This document shows, piece by piece, positions 11,372-25,500 of a DNA stretch of 64,000 nt. The position numbers and the translations under genes were made by a program. The notes beneath the pieces were generated by a model that was not told where the DNA came from, ran no database searches, and saw only the letters and a list, made by a program, of their open reading frames with translations. Source of the stretch: Lepidodermella squamata (lineage: Eukaryota; Gastrotricha); NCBI GenBank assembly GCA_047495785.1, contig JBLDXI010000017.1, forward strand, positions 3,038,001 through 3,102,000. The letters are read 5' to 3'. Numbering within the stretch: position 1 is the stretch's first letter; the number at the start of each line of letters is the position of its first letter.

Positions 11372-13572
11372 TTTTTGTGCTTACATTCGCATTGGCGATG
11401 TTCGAAGGTTAAAAAATATCGCTAAAATAAAGTTTCGAATTTCGAAAAATATCCTTACATTTTCTTTCTCAGCTCTTTGTTTCCGATTATTTTAGAGCTG
11501 CCTACATTTTTTAAACATTCTCTGTCGATACAGGTAAGAAATATTTTCGTATATTAAGGTGGATCGCACTGAGTTTTTTGAACCTTGGCGTTTAGCCAAA
11601 GTATGTTACATGTACTGTTATGAATCAGCTGAGCTGAGCTATGTAGCCTGTGGCAATATAGACAATCCTTTCTTTGCAAAGCTCTCCGGTTCCTGAGCGG
11701 CGGAAGTTGTGGCTCTGATAGCCGGTAACGCGCGCGCGCGACCCTGGTTTATTGGTAATACAAACAAGGCGATTGTTGTTGCCTTATTGCTGTGTTGTTG
11801 AAAGTCCGGACGATGGCAATAACAATAATAACAATAATAATTATGATGATGATGACTGCACAGGCATTCATCGCCGTGCACTGAAACTATAACCAACGAA
11901 ACGACCGCATTTCAGTGCGTTTAGGATCGCATTAAACCTCGTGCGCAGCGGCACAGAAGACGCTGTATCTGCCGACAAAACACCGTACGTCAGTCGGTTG
12001 TCACTTCGTTCGTTCTGCTGCACTTTCTCGTCTGTATAAAAGGCGGGCTTTATTCTTCTAAATTCGCTGTTTGGCTCAGAGACCGCAGCAACAGAAGCGA
12101 CAGCTTGTGCGATAGCGGCTACTTACGCGATCGCTTGCGGAGCTATGTACAACGGCAGGTACAATATACCTACTCTTCAATGTAAACCTACGCCGCAACT
12201 ATACCCACACAAAACCTTATACGCTGCCCTCCGGGACTTGGCTGGATTGCCCACCGTATGTCGACACATCGTATTATACCGCATTTTACCCGTTAATGAA
12301 TGACTTTTATACCACAGTTAGTGAGCCAATTAAAACACGTTTTTGTCTTTAATTCTTTCTTTTACCTATTATATACAGCAGCACTGCGTTTAAAAAGATG
12401 TATCGGCCGGCTATTCTAGATGAATTTTGATGTTATGAACACCTGTGCGCGAAATTGGAGCCCGCCTTTTACCACAAATCAAGTCGAGCGCCTAATCGTC
12501 GTTTTTTTCGGCGCAAATAAACAATACGCTTCATTTCAACGCATTCCAACATGTGCTCGCACGCACGCACACACATGGCGCCTTCTTAATATTTCATCTT
12601 GAGAGTTGTTGCCCATTTGCGTGTTTTGTCTTTGCAACGAGCGTAACACCCTTTCTGCCGTAAACGGACACCTCTGGATTTCTGCGGTTGTTGTGGGGGG
12701 TTTGTCGTACTTTACAAGAGGGGCGCTGTAGTAGGTACACATTTCGGTGTGTGAACATCGGCGCAAACATCTACAATTATATTACGCATTCATGAACGTG
12801 TAGATAGATCCTTGGTCGTATTATCAAAATAATGTTTCCCTGCTGTAAATGTATCTACTACACTCTGTAGTATTCATTCATATATATATACCGGCCGTCC
12901 CCTGGTTATGGCATATTTCTGCGCGTGTCAACACGAAAGCGGCTCATCTCTCTCACATAGGTCGCACGGCTTTCACTACTCGCCGCCTTAAATTTTGCAT
13001 TGCTCCTGTTCAACTGCATCATTTGACTTTGTCCTAGTGGTATCTGCCGCTTTTTCGACAAGTTTTATCGGCTCGCCTCTATACATACGTCTTATCAACA
13101 ACGAATTCCTTAACTATGCGAAATACACCCAAGCGTTATTTTTGAGATTATTTCTCGCGTTATGGGTGTAGAGTTAGTTCTACAAGCGTAGGTGTAACCC
13201 CCACAAGCCATTTCAGTGTTGATAAAGAACAGAGATATTTGTAGCGTTGGAGCCGTTGCTTTTTCGGATTTTTTTCGAGCTGCACCGTCCACCCTAATTA
13301 GCAGCGCTTTTACGCTTAGGGGCTGCGGCGTTCTCGCTCGCCTTTTCTCCCAGTTTACGATGATGACTGGCGGAGCAATTTTGTTTAATGTGCCAGAAGA
13401 TCGCGCCCCAGTATTGATTTTAGCCGGTCGCATTCACTATCTTTTACTATACTGTTCATTCTTATTTTTAGGTTGTGATTTTATATGTACAATTTAAGTT
13501 TACAGCTCGTTTAGTCGTAGTGTTTTCTACGATTATTTTAACAATTCTACGTGGATATTTTATTTTCACTGA
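11372..13572 (+). other. promoter and 5' leader region of the spectrin gene
   Basis: About 2.2 kb with no convincing gene. It has an alternating GC tract near 11728-11738, trinucleotide runs near 11820-11850, the TATA promoter listed separately, and many AT-rich stretches. An acceptor-like TTATTTTTAG ending near 13471 could join a leader exon at about 12065-12158 to the coding exon at 13573. Confidence 0.45.
12035..12065 (+). promoter_or_regulatory. candidate TATA core promoter with short leader exon
   Basis: TATAAAAGGCGGG at 12035-12047 is a strong TATA box; initiation would fall about 30 nt downstream near 12065. The following GC-richer stretch runs to a good donor, GGCAG|GTACAA, at 12158/12159, making a leader exon of roughly 95 nt. 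It contains an ATG at 12144 that could start a short alternative N-terminus or an upstream reading frame. The likely target is the spectrin gene 1.5 kb downstream on the same strand. This is inference from sequence motifs alone. Confidence 0.5.
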
Positions 13573-16500
13573 ATGTCGGCAACGTATGTCAACTACGGCC
13601 GGCAGTATGGCGGCGGTGGAGGTAGCGGAGGCGGTGGCGGGTACGACGGGCCAACTTACCAGCCACCCGTCGCCCGAGGCGTGCCGTCATCGCTCAACTC
13701 ATCTCTGAACACTCTGGACACGAAAGTGACCGACGAGGATATTTCTCGGCAATTCGAGGATGAGCGAATTAACAAATTGAAAGACCAACGAGCTGAGGTT
13801 CAGAAAAAGGTGTTCACCCGCTGGGTTAACAGCCACCTTAAGCAGAAGAACCGTAACTGCCAGGTCGTTAATTTATTCGAGGACATCAAAGACGGGCGGT
13901 GTTTGATGGAGCTCATGTCGTGTCTCACCAACGAAGTCATGCAACCTAACCCCGGCGTTTTGCGAGTTCAGCGCGTTGAAAATGTGAATCGTTGCCTCGA
14001 AAAGGTGGAAGATCAACTCGGCGCTAAACTAGTCAATATCGGCGCAGTTGATATCGTCGACGGCAATCGCATTGCTATTCTCGGCTTGATGTGGACCATC
14101 ATTTTGCGATTCAACGTTCAAGCGGCCATTGAAGCTCCTGGTGAAGTCGCGGATTTGCATGAAACAATCGCGGCTCGCGACTACCGCGGCGTCGGGTCTG
14201 GAAATGCCGGGTTTCTCGATAATTCCCTCGGCTCGCTGGGCGAATCGTTCCCTATCGAAAAGGGCGACCCGTTCGGTAGCAACGCGAACTGGCAACGCGG
14301 CCCTAATGGCGAGTATTTCATGCGAGGGCCGAACGGCGAGTACGTTACCAAAACGCCGAATGGGGATATTATTATCCGAGGGCCGAACGGAGACGTCATT
14401 GCGAAAATTCCTGCCGGCGAAAGTGTCATTGGCCGTGGCCCGAATGGGGAATATATTACGAAAACCGCGAACGGGGACACGATTATCCGAGGACCAAACG
14501 GTGAGGTTCTATCCCGGATTCCTGCCGGTGAAAGCCTGGTCGGCCGCGGTGTTAACGGCGAATTTATCACTAAAGCCGTGAATGGGGAAACGATAGTTCG
14601 AGGACCTAATGGTGAGGTTATTTCTCGAATTCCTGCCAACGAAAGCTTGGTTGGCCGTGGCCCCACCGGCGAATATGTCTCTCGCGGCCCTAACGGCGAG
14701 TACATTACTCGGGGACCAAATGGCGAATATCTTGGCCGGGCTCAAATCGGCGAGATAACAAGCCTTAGTTCTCTTAACGAGTCCTTGGGACGTAGCCCGT
14801 TCGGCCCAGGGGCAGGGCGAGGACAAAATGGTGAATACAGCGGCCGAGGTCCGATGGGTGGAGATCCTTACGGCCGCGGCCCCACTGGTGAAGCTGGAGG
14901 CCGAGGACCTGCGTGGGGTTCTGGCAACAAGCTTGGTAAATTTTTTGAGATTTTCATAATTATTAAAATAAGTTGCCGTGTTTTTTAAGGTGGCGGTCGT
15001 GGTCGTGATGGTGCCGTTCCGCTGAACGCGGAGAAGCAAAAAGAACTCCAGCGTATCGAAGAAGCGTTGCTGTTATGGGCGAAGAGCAAATGCGCCAAAT
15101 ACGGCATTGACGTGCAGAATTTTTCGACGAGCTGGCGCGACGGCCAAGCGTTTTGCGCTCTCATCCACTCGCAGTGCGGCGACGAGGCTATCGATATGTC
15201 GCAAGTCCGTCCTGGTGCTAACAGGGAAAACCTCGACTACGCATTCTCAGCCGCGCAACAGCTCGGTGCGTTCTTTTTTGCTTGTCGCTATTTTTTTCAT
15301 TTAGAGATTTATTATTAAGGCGTGGATCGTCTGCTCGAGCCTGAGGATGTCGACGTGCGCATGCCGGATAGTCGTCTTATTTTGACTTATGTCACGCACT
15401 TATACCACAACCTGGCGAAAAAGCAAGGCGAACAAATCGGCGGTCGGCGTATCGCCAAAATCGTATCCACCTTATTGAAAATCGACAACATGAAGGCGCA
15501 ATACATGGACGAGGTCCAGAAATTGCGATCTTGGCTACGTGATACCGAGCAGTGGCTTAACAGCCGCGATTTTCCGACCGAAACCTCGGAACTGCAACGC
15601 TGCCTAACCGTTTTCAAGGAGAAATACCTCGCAATCGAAAAGCCGCAAAAAATGAACGAAAGAGATCGGACCGAAGCTGAATTGGTTGTGATTCATACGA
15701 CTCTAGCGGCGATGAATATGCCTCGTTGGATGCCACCGTCTGGTGCTACTCTGGGTGACATCGGCGCCGATTGGGACCGATTACTCGAAGCTGAGCACAA
15801 TCGTCAAACGGCGTTACATGCCGCTCTTCAACAATCAGAGCGTCTCGATTTGATGGCTGCTCAGTTCCAGAAGCGAGCTGAAATGCGTGATGAATGGCTA
15901 AACGATATGTCTGGTAGACTTGCCGCCGAGCGAACACCACTCGATGAAAGATCGGCCGAATCGTTACTGAAACGTTACGAAGCTCTGGCTACAGAAATAT
16001 TCGGAATGTAAGTAAAGCAAATGCTGCAAAAAATCCTCCTTAATTTTATTTAAATTCACGATTTTGTCCATTTTCACATTTGATTTTAATTTTGATTTCA
16101 GCCCTGATTTCATTACGTAAGCCTTTAGTTTCCCTGCGTTCTTTAATGCTTTTGAAGTGTTGTAACTCAATTCACGTACAATTTTCTTTTTGCACACATC
16201 ACCAACTTTGTTATCAGCAAAAACTAATTTCACAGCTATTTGCATATTATTTCGGACTAGATAATAAGATCTGTAATTTTTTCCAGGGAAGATCGTTTTA
16301 AGGTGCTATCGCAGATTGGCGAAAAGTTGGCTGAGGCTGATTATCATGATGCCGAGGCGATAAACGACCGCCTTAATGATTTGCTGGAACGGCGAGATAT
16401 TCTTAAGGCGGACGTTCAACGCCGGCTCGAAGCTGCTAATTTATACTGCATGGTGCTAAGGATGCTTCAACAGCTGCGAACAGTCTCCGGCGAGCTGTCT

Positions 16501-19500
16501 GACGTGCAGCAAGCGTGTCAATCGACCAATTACGGCCAACATTTGCTTGAAGTGGCCGAATTGTTGGAACGCCACAACAACGTTAACACTGATCTTAAAT
16601 CGGTTGGTCATGTGTTAGCCGAAATTGGACAGCATTTGCGGAAGCTGCGTGACGAACACTCGTCAGCTGACGTAGCCCCCACGCTTGATTCCGCGTTACG
16701 CGAGCTGGAGGACGTTGAGAAGACGTACGAATTATGCAAGGGCCTAGTCGAATCTCGCCAGCAAGGATTGTTACTAAGTCAGCAGTACCATCACCTGGTC
16801 GACGACTGCCGAGAGGAGACAGCCTGGTTACGCGAGAAACAAATGCAATTCGAGTCGATGGAAATTGGGCGTGATTTGACTCAAGCGCAGGCTCAGGCGC
16901 GAAAATTCGAATTGATTCAAGGCGAATTGAGCGCGAGATGGACACGCACCGAAAAACTGCTGAACTCAGGCGGGCGGTTAGCTGATGCGCCCTCGGTTTT
17001 CGTGCTGTCTTCGACCGGTGCTCGACCTCCCCCGCAACCACAACCGACCGCCGATATCAAGTTGTTATGCGACCGGTTGCTCGCTGAATGGGAGCGCGTT
17101 CGGCAGCGGGCCGCTGATCGGCGAAAACTGCTCGATACTTCCGTCAAATTGCATAAGGTAATGCATGAAATACGCGCTCTGAAAATCGATTTATTTGCGA
17201 TATTTTATTTATCATTGCCTTAATTCGCGAAATATGCGCGCATGAATTAAATCTAATTTTTGATGATATAGCTGGTTGCTGATATGGAGGAGGCCGGCTC
17301 GTGGCTGGCAGAGAAGGAACAAGTGCTGTCCAATGTCGATGCTGGCGACGAGTCCCTCTCGGCCGCCGCTGTTCTGCGCCGTTGTCTGCAGACAAAAGAC
17401 GAGATTACTAGCTACGAGGATACTCTGAAAAAGCTCAATGCCAGTGTGACGGTTGCGCTCAGCACCGCGGCCGCTGACAACACCACCGATGCCATCCCCG
17501 TCGTCGAAAAACTCGTCGCCCTCTACTCGTATTCCGGCCGCAACTTCGAGATGCGAAAGGGCGACTTCCTCGAACTCGTTCAACGGACCAACAAAGACTG
17601 GTGGCTAACGAGAAGGCAAGTTTCACTATAAATTTGATCAAAATTGAGGCAATTTTTATTCCTTTTTTTGTGGATTTTTAGGCTCTCTGACGGCCGTCAA
17701 GGTTACGTACCTGCTAACTACATTCGACTGCACCCACCTGAAACGATGGACAGCCGTTTGACGCAATTGAACGACCGTTACATGCGCTTGCGAGCACTTG
17801 CCGATCAACGCGAGCGGTATTTGAACGAAGCAACTCGCTTTTACCAGTTCCGCGACTCGTGCGAGCAAATGTTGAACTGGATCAGCGTCAAACGTCAAAA
17901 TATCGCAGATTTCGCTGCGACAAAACTGCCCACACCGGCTCCTGCGGAGGTTGGCCGGTCGCCTTCGATGCCTTCTAGATCTCCGCTACCTCAATCCGTT
18001 AGCAAATCGGTTGCGAAAGAAATGGTCGATTTTCAGAAGACCCTTTCCGCCAGTTTTACCGCTCAATCGGGCAAGATGACCGAAATCCAATCTACTGCTG
18101 AGGTGATGCTAGGGGAACGGCACCCGCAGGCCGAGGACATCGCAGGCCTTCGCAGCCGAGTTGACGCTGAATGGGCCGATCTTCAGCAGATGAAGCTCGA
18201 ATTCGAGCAGCGTGCTCAAGGAATGTCCAACCTCGAACTGTTCGAGCAGACCGTGAACGAGGCGCTCGAACTCATCAACCGCCGGTTGTCTCACTGGGTC
18301 GACCAGATGGACCGGTGCGAAGACCCGATTCGACAGGATTTCTTCTTTCAAAACGAAATCAACATTATCCAAGAACGTCTCGATAAGGCGGATCGATTGG
18401 CAAAAGCTGTGGCGGAAAGTTACCCAGAAGAAGCCGGTGCGGTGAAAAGACGGCTCCGGCAACTCCACGACGCTTGGGCCCAACTCGAGGCGAAGAAAAA
18501 GTTGTGGCAAGAAAGGATCGATCTACTACATTCTGAACGGCAATTCGCGGACGAATCACTCGCCGTGTTAAGGTGGCTAGAACGCACTGTCAATCGAATC
18601 CAGGGCGACCTGGCGCTGAACAGTGTCGCGCTGCCTACCGATGAACGCGCTAACCAAGTCGCTGAACTCGAGACTGAAATGCGGCAGTGGATTACCCGGT
18701 TGGATAATGTTGTTTCCCTCGGTCTTCGAGCCCAATCTGCGGGTGACCAAAATGCTGGAGAGATCGTGCAGCAAATCACGGCTCGGCGGTACGAATTAGC
18801 CGAATTAGCCGGGCAGTTCGAAATGAATGTAGAACAACAACAAGCTCGTGAACGCTTCTTACGCGAGGCTAATAACGTCGAATCGAAGCTGAAAGAGTGC
18901 GAAACCATGCTGTCAGTCGTTGATCTAGGCGAATCTGTCGATGCGGCTGAGAAGTTGTACAAGCGCCTTAAGGACAACGTTGAGCGGAAGATCGAGATGC
19001 TAGCCGAAAGGGTCTCTCAATTACAGCAATTTTCGACAGATCTAACCGCAGCTGGTCACCCGGACGAGGCGCAATTCGCCGCGGCAACAGCCAATACCGT
19101 TGCGTTGTACAAACGAGTTGGCGATGCTTGCAATGAACGCCTGAAATTGCTGGCCGAGTCTGTCAAAATGCATCAGTGGCTTGCTGATTGCGCTGATTTC
19201 GTCGAGTGGTGCGAGGAGAAAATCCGACTCATCCCCACAGATCAGACCGATTTGACAAATGACCCTGATGGAATCGATAAACGCAATGCGAAACACGTCG
19301 CCATTGAATCAGAAGTCAACCGAAACACTAGGAAAAAGGACGATCTAGTACTTCAAGGAGGTCACATGCAAGAATTTGCCGAATGTGACATGCCAAGTAG
19401 CAAGCAGGAGGCTGTCGATGACGCACTAATGCGCCTTAATGGCGTTTGGGACGAACTTCAAAACGTGGTCATGCGTCGCCGTGAAATGCTGGACTCCTTC

Positions 19501-22500
19501 GTGAATGAGCGGAAACTCCAGCGGACGCTGATAGCCACGGAAGAACGGCTTCGAATCGCCGAGGGTCGTTTTGCCAGCGGTCAAGATGTCGGCCCAACTG
19601 CAAATGCCGAAAATCTTCGCTCAGCTAACCGCGCTGTTCAACGCTACAGTGCTTTTGCTAGTGAAATTTCCGAAGATATCGCCTATTTGAAATCGACCAG
19701 CCAGCTGCAACACAGCAGTCGAATGTCTCAGGCTGGTTTAGCCCCGTCTGAGTTGTCTTCATCTACCTCGGCTCATATCGGTGAATTGATGCACCGGTAT
19801 GAAATGCTGAAAAATCCAAGTGCTGCTATGAAGCGGAAGCTGGACATTCAAAAAGCTTACTACGAACTGCTTATTGAGTTGAAAATCGAATTGCAGTGGA
19901 TTGCTGAGAGAATGTCAATGGTCGAATCAACCCGCCTTGGCTCAAGTCTGTGGGAGGCCCAGTCGCAGATGCAAAAGTTCCGCCAGGTCGATCTCGACTT
20001 GAAAGGCCACGAGCAGCCACTCGGCCGTTTGCTAACCAAGTCTGACGAAGTCGTGAATGAAACTGATAAGGACACAGCTCCGATCTATGAACTGGTCGAC
20101 AGTGTCAAAACGGCGTGGCAAAGGCTTAAGGAGGTTGCAGATAAGCGCCGTAAGATGTTGGAAGACGTGCTTGCGGTTCAACAATGCGTTGCTGAAGTCG
20201 ACGACCTCGAGCAATGGCTACGTGACGCTGAGAGGGCTGTGTATGGCGTCGAAGACCAGACTGATATCATCACTGTCAATTCAGCGGCTATCGACCGGCA
20301 ACTCCGGCGGCAGCAGCGTTTGGCGAAAGAGCTCGAAACTCGCAGCCACCAACTGACGAAATTGATGCAAACCGTGCGGCCGCTTACCGGGTTAGTCCCT
20401 ATGGCGGAGGAGCTGCCTAAGCGGCTTCAAAGTATCAGCGATTCGCTATTGAGGCTGCACGATCGTGTTGACAAGGCCGGCGCGAAGCTCGAGGCTAGCC
20501 AGTTGTACTATGCCTGGGCTGGCGAGACCGCTGAGTTCAGCGAATGGATCGAACACAACATGCATTTCGCTACATCTCAAGACTACGGCCATGATTCAGA
20601 GACTCTGAAGGCTCTTGAGGATAAATTCGACGAGTTTTTCCGCATGGTCGATGCGAGGTCGGAAAATTTCGAGGAGATCTCACGGCTGTCTGAAACTCTC
20701 ATCAGCCGCCTTAAAGCTGTAGGCAACCAGCACCTGATCGAGCAAGTGAACGCTAGACGGGCGCAGTTGAACGAAACTTGGCAATCTTTACTCGGCCATT
20801 GCGCTCGCCGCCGCAGCAATTTCGCCGCGGCCCGAGTTCTGCATCAATTCCATCAAGATCTCGACGACGTTCAGGCGCTTATTGCCGAAAAGCGCGCTCA
20901 GATTAGTACGGAAATGGGCCGTGATTTGCAATCGGTCGGCCGTTTGCTTCGTCAACACGATTTTCTGTTCGACGAGGTCCGGTCAGTCGAAGTCAAGGTG
21001 GCTTCTTTGCTGAAGGATGGCGACGATTTGCAGAAGCAGTTCCCAGGGCCTAATGCGGAAAATATCCGCGATCGGTGTGCTGAAACCGAGGAGAAGATTC
21101 GCCAATTGACTCTTGCTATTGAGCAGCGGGGTAATGAGCTGGATAACAGCGAGCATTTCTTCTCCTTCATGGCTCAGTCAAAACGGGCGCATCAATCGGT
21201 AGACGAACTTGTGCGCGAGCTCGATGCTCTTACGATGTTCGAATTAGACCTGGTTGATCAGCTCATCAAAGAAATCGCTGTCAAGGGGCAGGTTCACGTC
21301 ACAGACCTGGCCGCATGTATCGAAAAGGGCCATCAGCTGGTCGAGAACCGAATTCCTTACTACCAGGCTGAAATCGAGCGGCGAGTCGCTGAGCTCGAGG
21401 CTATGTTAAGGAGGTATGAGAAAACCCTGCAAGAAAAACGCTTCGAGACTGAAAAGGCGTTGACAAAGCGGCACTACGAACGCCAATTGTCTGACATCGC
21501 CGAAAAAGCCATCGATTTGACGAACAAGCTCAACCGAATGAGCTGTTCGGAATTCGCTAGAACGACCGCTTCAACATCGTCCCTCATGGCGGCGGCTGCT
21601 ATTGCGGGCGGTGATCCGCTCCGGGCAGCTGAGCTTCGCCTCATCGAAGCCGATGCGACCTGCAAAGTTTTCGACCAGCAAATGGATGAAATCGTGGCGC
21701 AGGTGAAGCCTCTTCGCGAGCTCGATCGCGCCATTGGAATCACCGGTCAGTACGTGGCGCAGGCTCGAAAGGCGCTCGACGCGAAGAAAGACGAGTTGCG
21801 GCAAGCTACTTGTTACCAAGAACTGATCATGGAGGCGACTGATCTAGAAAATTGGCTCGAAAACAAGGCAGCGCTGTTGCGACGAGCCACGCAAGAACTC
21901 GAACGCTCTGGGCGCCCTGCCGAAACGCCAGTGTCTGATGAAATCGAAGACCGCATTGCTCAACTTCGTCGATTCCAGTCTGTAGAAAGCGAGCTTCGTC
22001 ACTACGAACCGCAATACAAACGCATTTTACAGGTAAATTGAGAATTATTCCATATTTTTTTAATAAAAAACGTTGAATTTTTAAGCTGGCTGCTGAAGTT
22101 ATGAATGGAATCGATCAAGCTTTGGCTCAAGCTGCTCATGACCATAGTGTTGCGGTTCAAAACGGCTGGCAAGCCCTGCTGGATATGTTATCGCACCAAA
22201 CCGAGTCGCTGAACAACTATCGTCTTCTGCTTCAATTCATCGAGTTGTGCCAGACTATCGAGGCCTGGATTGCGGACCGCGAGATGCTGGTTCTGGCCGG
22301 CGAGCTAGGCCGTGACTACGAGCATTGCCACGAACTGTTCACGCGCGTTCAAACCGAGGCGGATATAGCCGGCGATGTCGTTACTAATCAAAGCGAAGTT
22401 GGTACTAAAATTTTGGAAATCAACGAACTTTCGAAACAACTGGCTTTGAAGGAAGACATAGCCGACTATGTCTACGATCGCGTCGATAAAATCAACCGGC

Positions 22501-25500
22501 GTTGGACCACCCTCGACCAACTGCGGGCTGCCTACCTTATCCGCCTGCGTGATGCCCTTCAAGCTCACAAATTCGTCCTGGATTGCGATCAACTCATCGG
22601 CCAGTTGCAGAGTATTGAAAGCTCCTGCACCACCGACATTTCCGGCTTGAACCAGTCGGAACTTGAGCTGGTCGGCCGGAAGCAGAATGTCGTCGAACGT
22701 GAGTTGGGTATCGTTCAGAACCAGTTGGAACGGCTCGAGGGTCTGGCTGAAAAGCTGGCCAACGAATGCGCCCCCCTCGCCAACACAATTTTGGCGAGAA
22801 ATCAGGAGGTATCCGATTTGTTAGAACGAGTTTCGAACGTTTGCAACAATCGACATCTCGAGCTCGATAGCATGCTGAAGTTGTACTCTTTGTTCTCGGA
22901 TATCAACAAGTTGACGGCTTTTGCTGTGAGAAACATCAAGGAAATGCAGGAGGTACTGACCCCGCAGTCATCGATGGAGGCTCAGTCGATAGTTGAACAA
23001 CATACCCAGCGAGAAACGGATATTTTAACTCGGCGTCGAGAGGTTGAGAACGTTCTAGCAGCTGCTGACCAACTCGCTCGTGAACGCCCTGCGACTGAAG
23101 ACGTAGCGAGAAGATTCTCCGAACTGATCCCGGCCAGCGACCGTTTGCGAAAAGTTTGGGACGAGTTGACTGAAGAGTGGATTCTGCGTAAAGAGCTCTT
23201 CGACCAACATTGCGACTATCAAGTTTTCCTGCAACTCGAATTTTTCGCCGATCAGTGGATCCACTCGAAATTGCCGCTGCCTACTGACCTGGGCAGTTCA
23301 ATGAGCGTCGCCGATGTTTTGCTCCAAGACCATCAAAAGCTCATGAAGACCATTGAGGCTCAGTCGACTAAAATCAAGGATTTAGTCAGTCATTTCGAGA
23401 CGAAAATCACGCAGGACCACTTTGCGTACAACGAATTGCAAAGTCGCGTGGGGCGAATTTCGAATAAATTCGATGATTTGATGTCGTCTTGTCAGAATCG
23501 GTTGAAATTGCTGGAAGATTCGCGCCGCTACCATCGCTGGATGACGTTGAGTGGCGACATGCTTGACTGGATCAGCGACCGTCTCGACCGGTTGGATGAT
23601 TCACCAGCTTCGGGCCGGTCAGCCCTGGCGTTAACTGATCTAGGTGGCGTTGCAGCTCGACTCCGCCATCAAATCGGCATCGAGTCAGAAATTGTCGCAA
23701 ATCGCGAATTGCACGAAACTCTGCTCCGCCGTGGTCTAGTTTTGACCGGTGGTGAAATCGGGCAAAGCGTCTCAGCCCGGATGCTGACCTCGAATTCGAT
23801 GGTTGTCGAAGTTGAGAAGCGATGCCACGAACTCAAGCACTCTTGGGACGCGCTGGAAGAAGCCCTTCAACGCCGTCGTGAGATGCTGGAGGACGCGAAA
23901 GAAATCAGCGCTCTACAGGGTGAATGCGACCGGTTATTAAGGTGGGTCGCTGAGGTCGAAAGCAACCTATCGCAGGAGGACTACCGAATGCTAGACGACA
24001 CAGATGCTGTCGATATGCGTCTGAGAAGCCACGAAGCCCTTCAGGGTGATCTACAATTCCGCCGGAATCTACTTGTTGACATGAGCGAACGAGCTGAACG
24101 ACTCTGCCAAAGAGGCCATGGTCTGGGTAGGGATGTCGCTGTTGCAGTTAGCGACGTCTCATTGCGGGTCCATGCCCTCGACGAGCCGATGGCGATTCAT
24201 CGCAGCAACCTACTCGACGCCCTTGAGTTGTGTAATCTTCGCCGGGATATCGCCCGAGAGCTGGTGTGGGTCGGCGATCGCGCTGAACTCGCTGCTTCTG
24301 GTAATTTCGGCGAAAGCTTAGCTCACGTTGTTACGTTGAAGAAGCGCCACGAGCGATTGGTGCAGGAAATCGAGGCGCATGGCCGCTTCATCGATGATAT
24401 CGGGAAACGCGCCGAGGTCTTGTTGGCCCGTCAACGCGAAGCTGCGGATGATGTCAGGCAGCGATTCCAGACCCTGATCGAAGCTCTCGAGCGACTCCGC
24501 CAGGCCGCTGAAGACCGGCTGAAGCGCCTTGAGGAGGCTATGCAATCGCATCGTTACTACGCCGAGCAGGACGATTCAATGGGCTGGATCAGTGCGAAAC
24601 GCCGGACTTTGGCCGACACCGTTGCGCGACTGGCCGAGGACAGTGTTCACGATATCGCTGGCCAGCTCGATCTCATCAATCAAGAGACAAGAGAGTACGC
24701 ATCGACGATTAAAGACGTTGAAGAACTGGCAACCGCGCTGATAAATCGCCGCCATTTCGACTCGGCTAACATCGACGCTCAACGTGCGACATTACTTCAG
24801 GCTTACAACGAGCTGTGTATCAATGTCGATCATCACGTTGAAGAGGTCCGTAATTGGAGACGGTTGTTTTCTGTTCGAAGGCAACTTCGGGACGCGTGTC
24901 GCCAGGCCTCTGACTGGCTCCGTGCTGTTCAGTCCGACGAATGTGGCCGTGACCTAGAGAATTGCGAGTCAATCATGGCTGATCTTGCGCAACTAGTCCA
25001 GCAAATTCAGATTGGCGAGTCGCGAATGGATGATTTGTGTCGCCAGGCCGGGGAGTTCGAAGCCCTGGGCGATCCTGATCTTCTCCAACAGCTCGGCTAT
25101 CTCGGCCAACTCCGCGCCTCCGTCCGCGAGTGGGTCGGGCAGCGTGAGTTGATGCTTGACAACGCCAGGTCAATCCACGCGTTCCTGCGAGAGGCCGATG
25201 ACACCATCGCCTGGATTGCCGATAAGGAACCCGGCGTTTTCAGCCAAGACCTTGGTCACGACTTCGAAACAACGCAACGCCTTCTTCAGAAACACATCTC
25301 GGTCGAGCGTGACTTGCAGGCACTGAGCAGTCGAATGGAATCGCTTCACAAGAAAGCCGAAAGTCTATCACTCGCCTTCCCTGAAGCTCAAAGTCGCATT
25401 GCGGACAAGTACACCCGGGCCGCTAATCAGTGGAGTTCCATTGTGCAGCAATGGCAGAAGCGGAAGGAGAGCTTGGAACGTGCGCTGAACTTGCAAAGTT

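Noticed and set aside
14181-14705. Long minus-strand open frame (174 codons) with Pro-rich repeats opposite the spectrin repeat block
   Set aside because: It is the antisense image of the GPNGEY array; periodic coding sequence produces open antisense frames. No splice or start context supports it.
14323-14925. CRISPR-like regularly spaced repeats
   Set aside because: Units abut without unique spacers, lie in a eukaryotic coding exon and keep reading frame, so this is a coding minisatellite.
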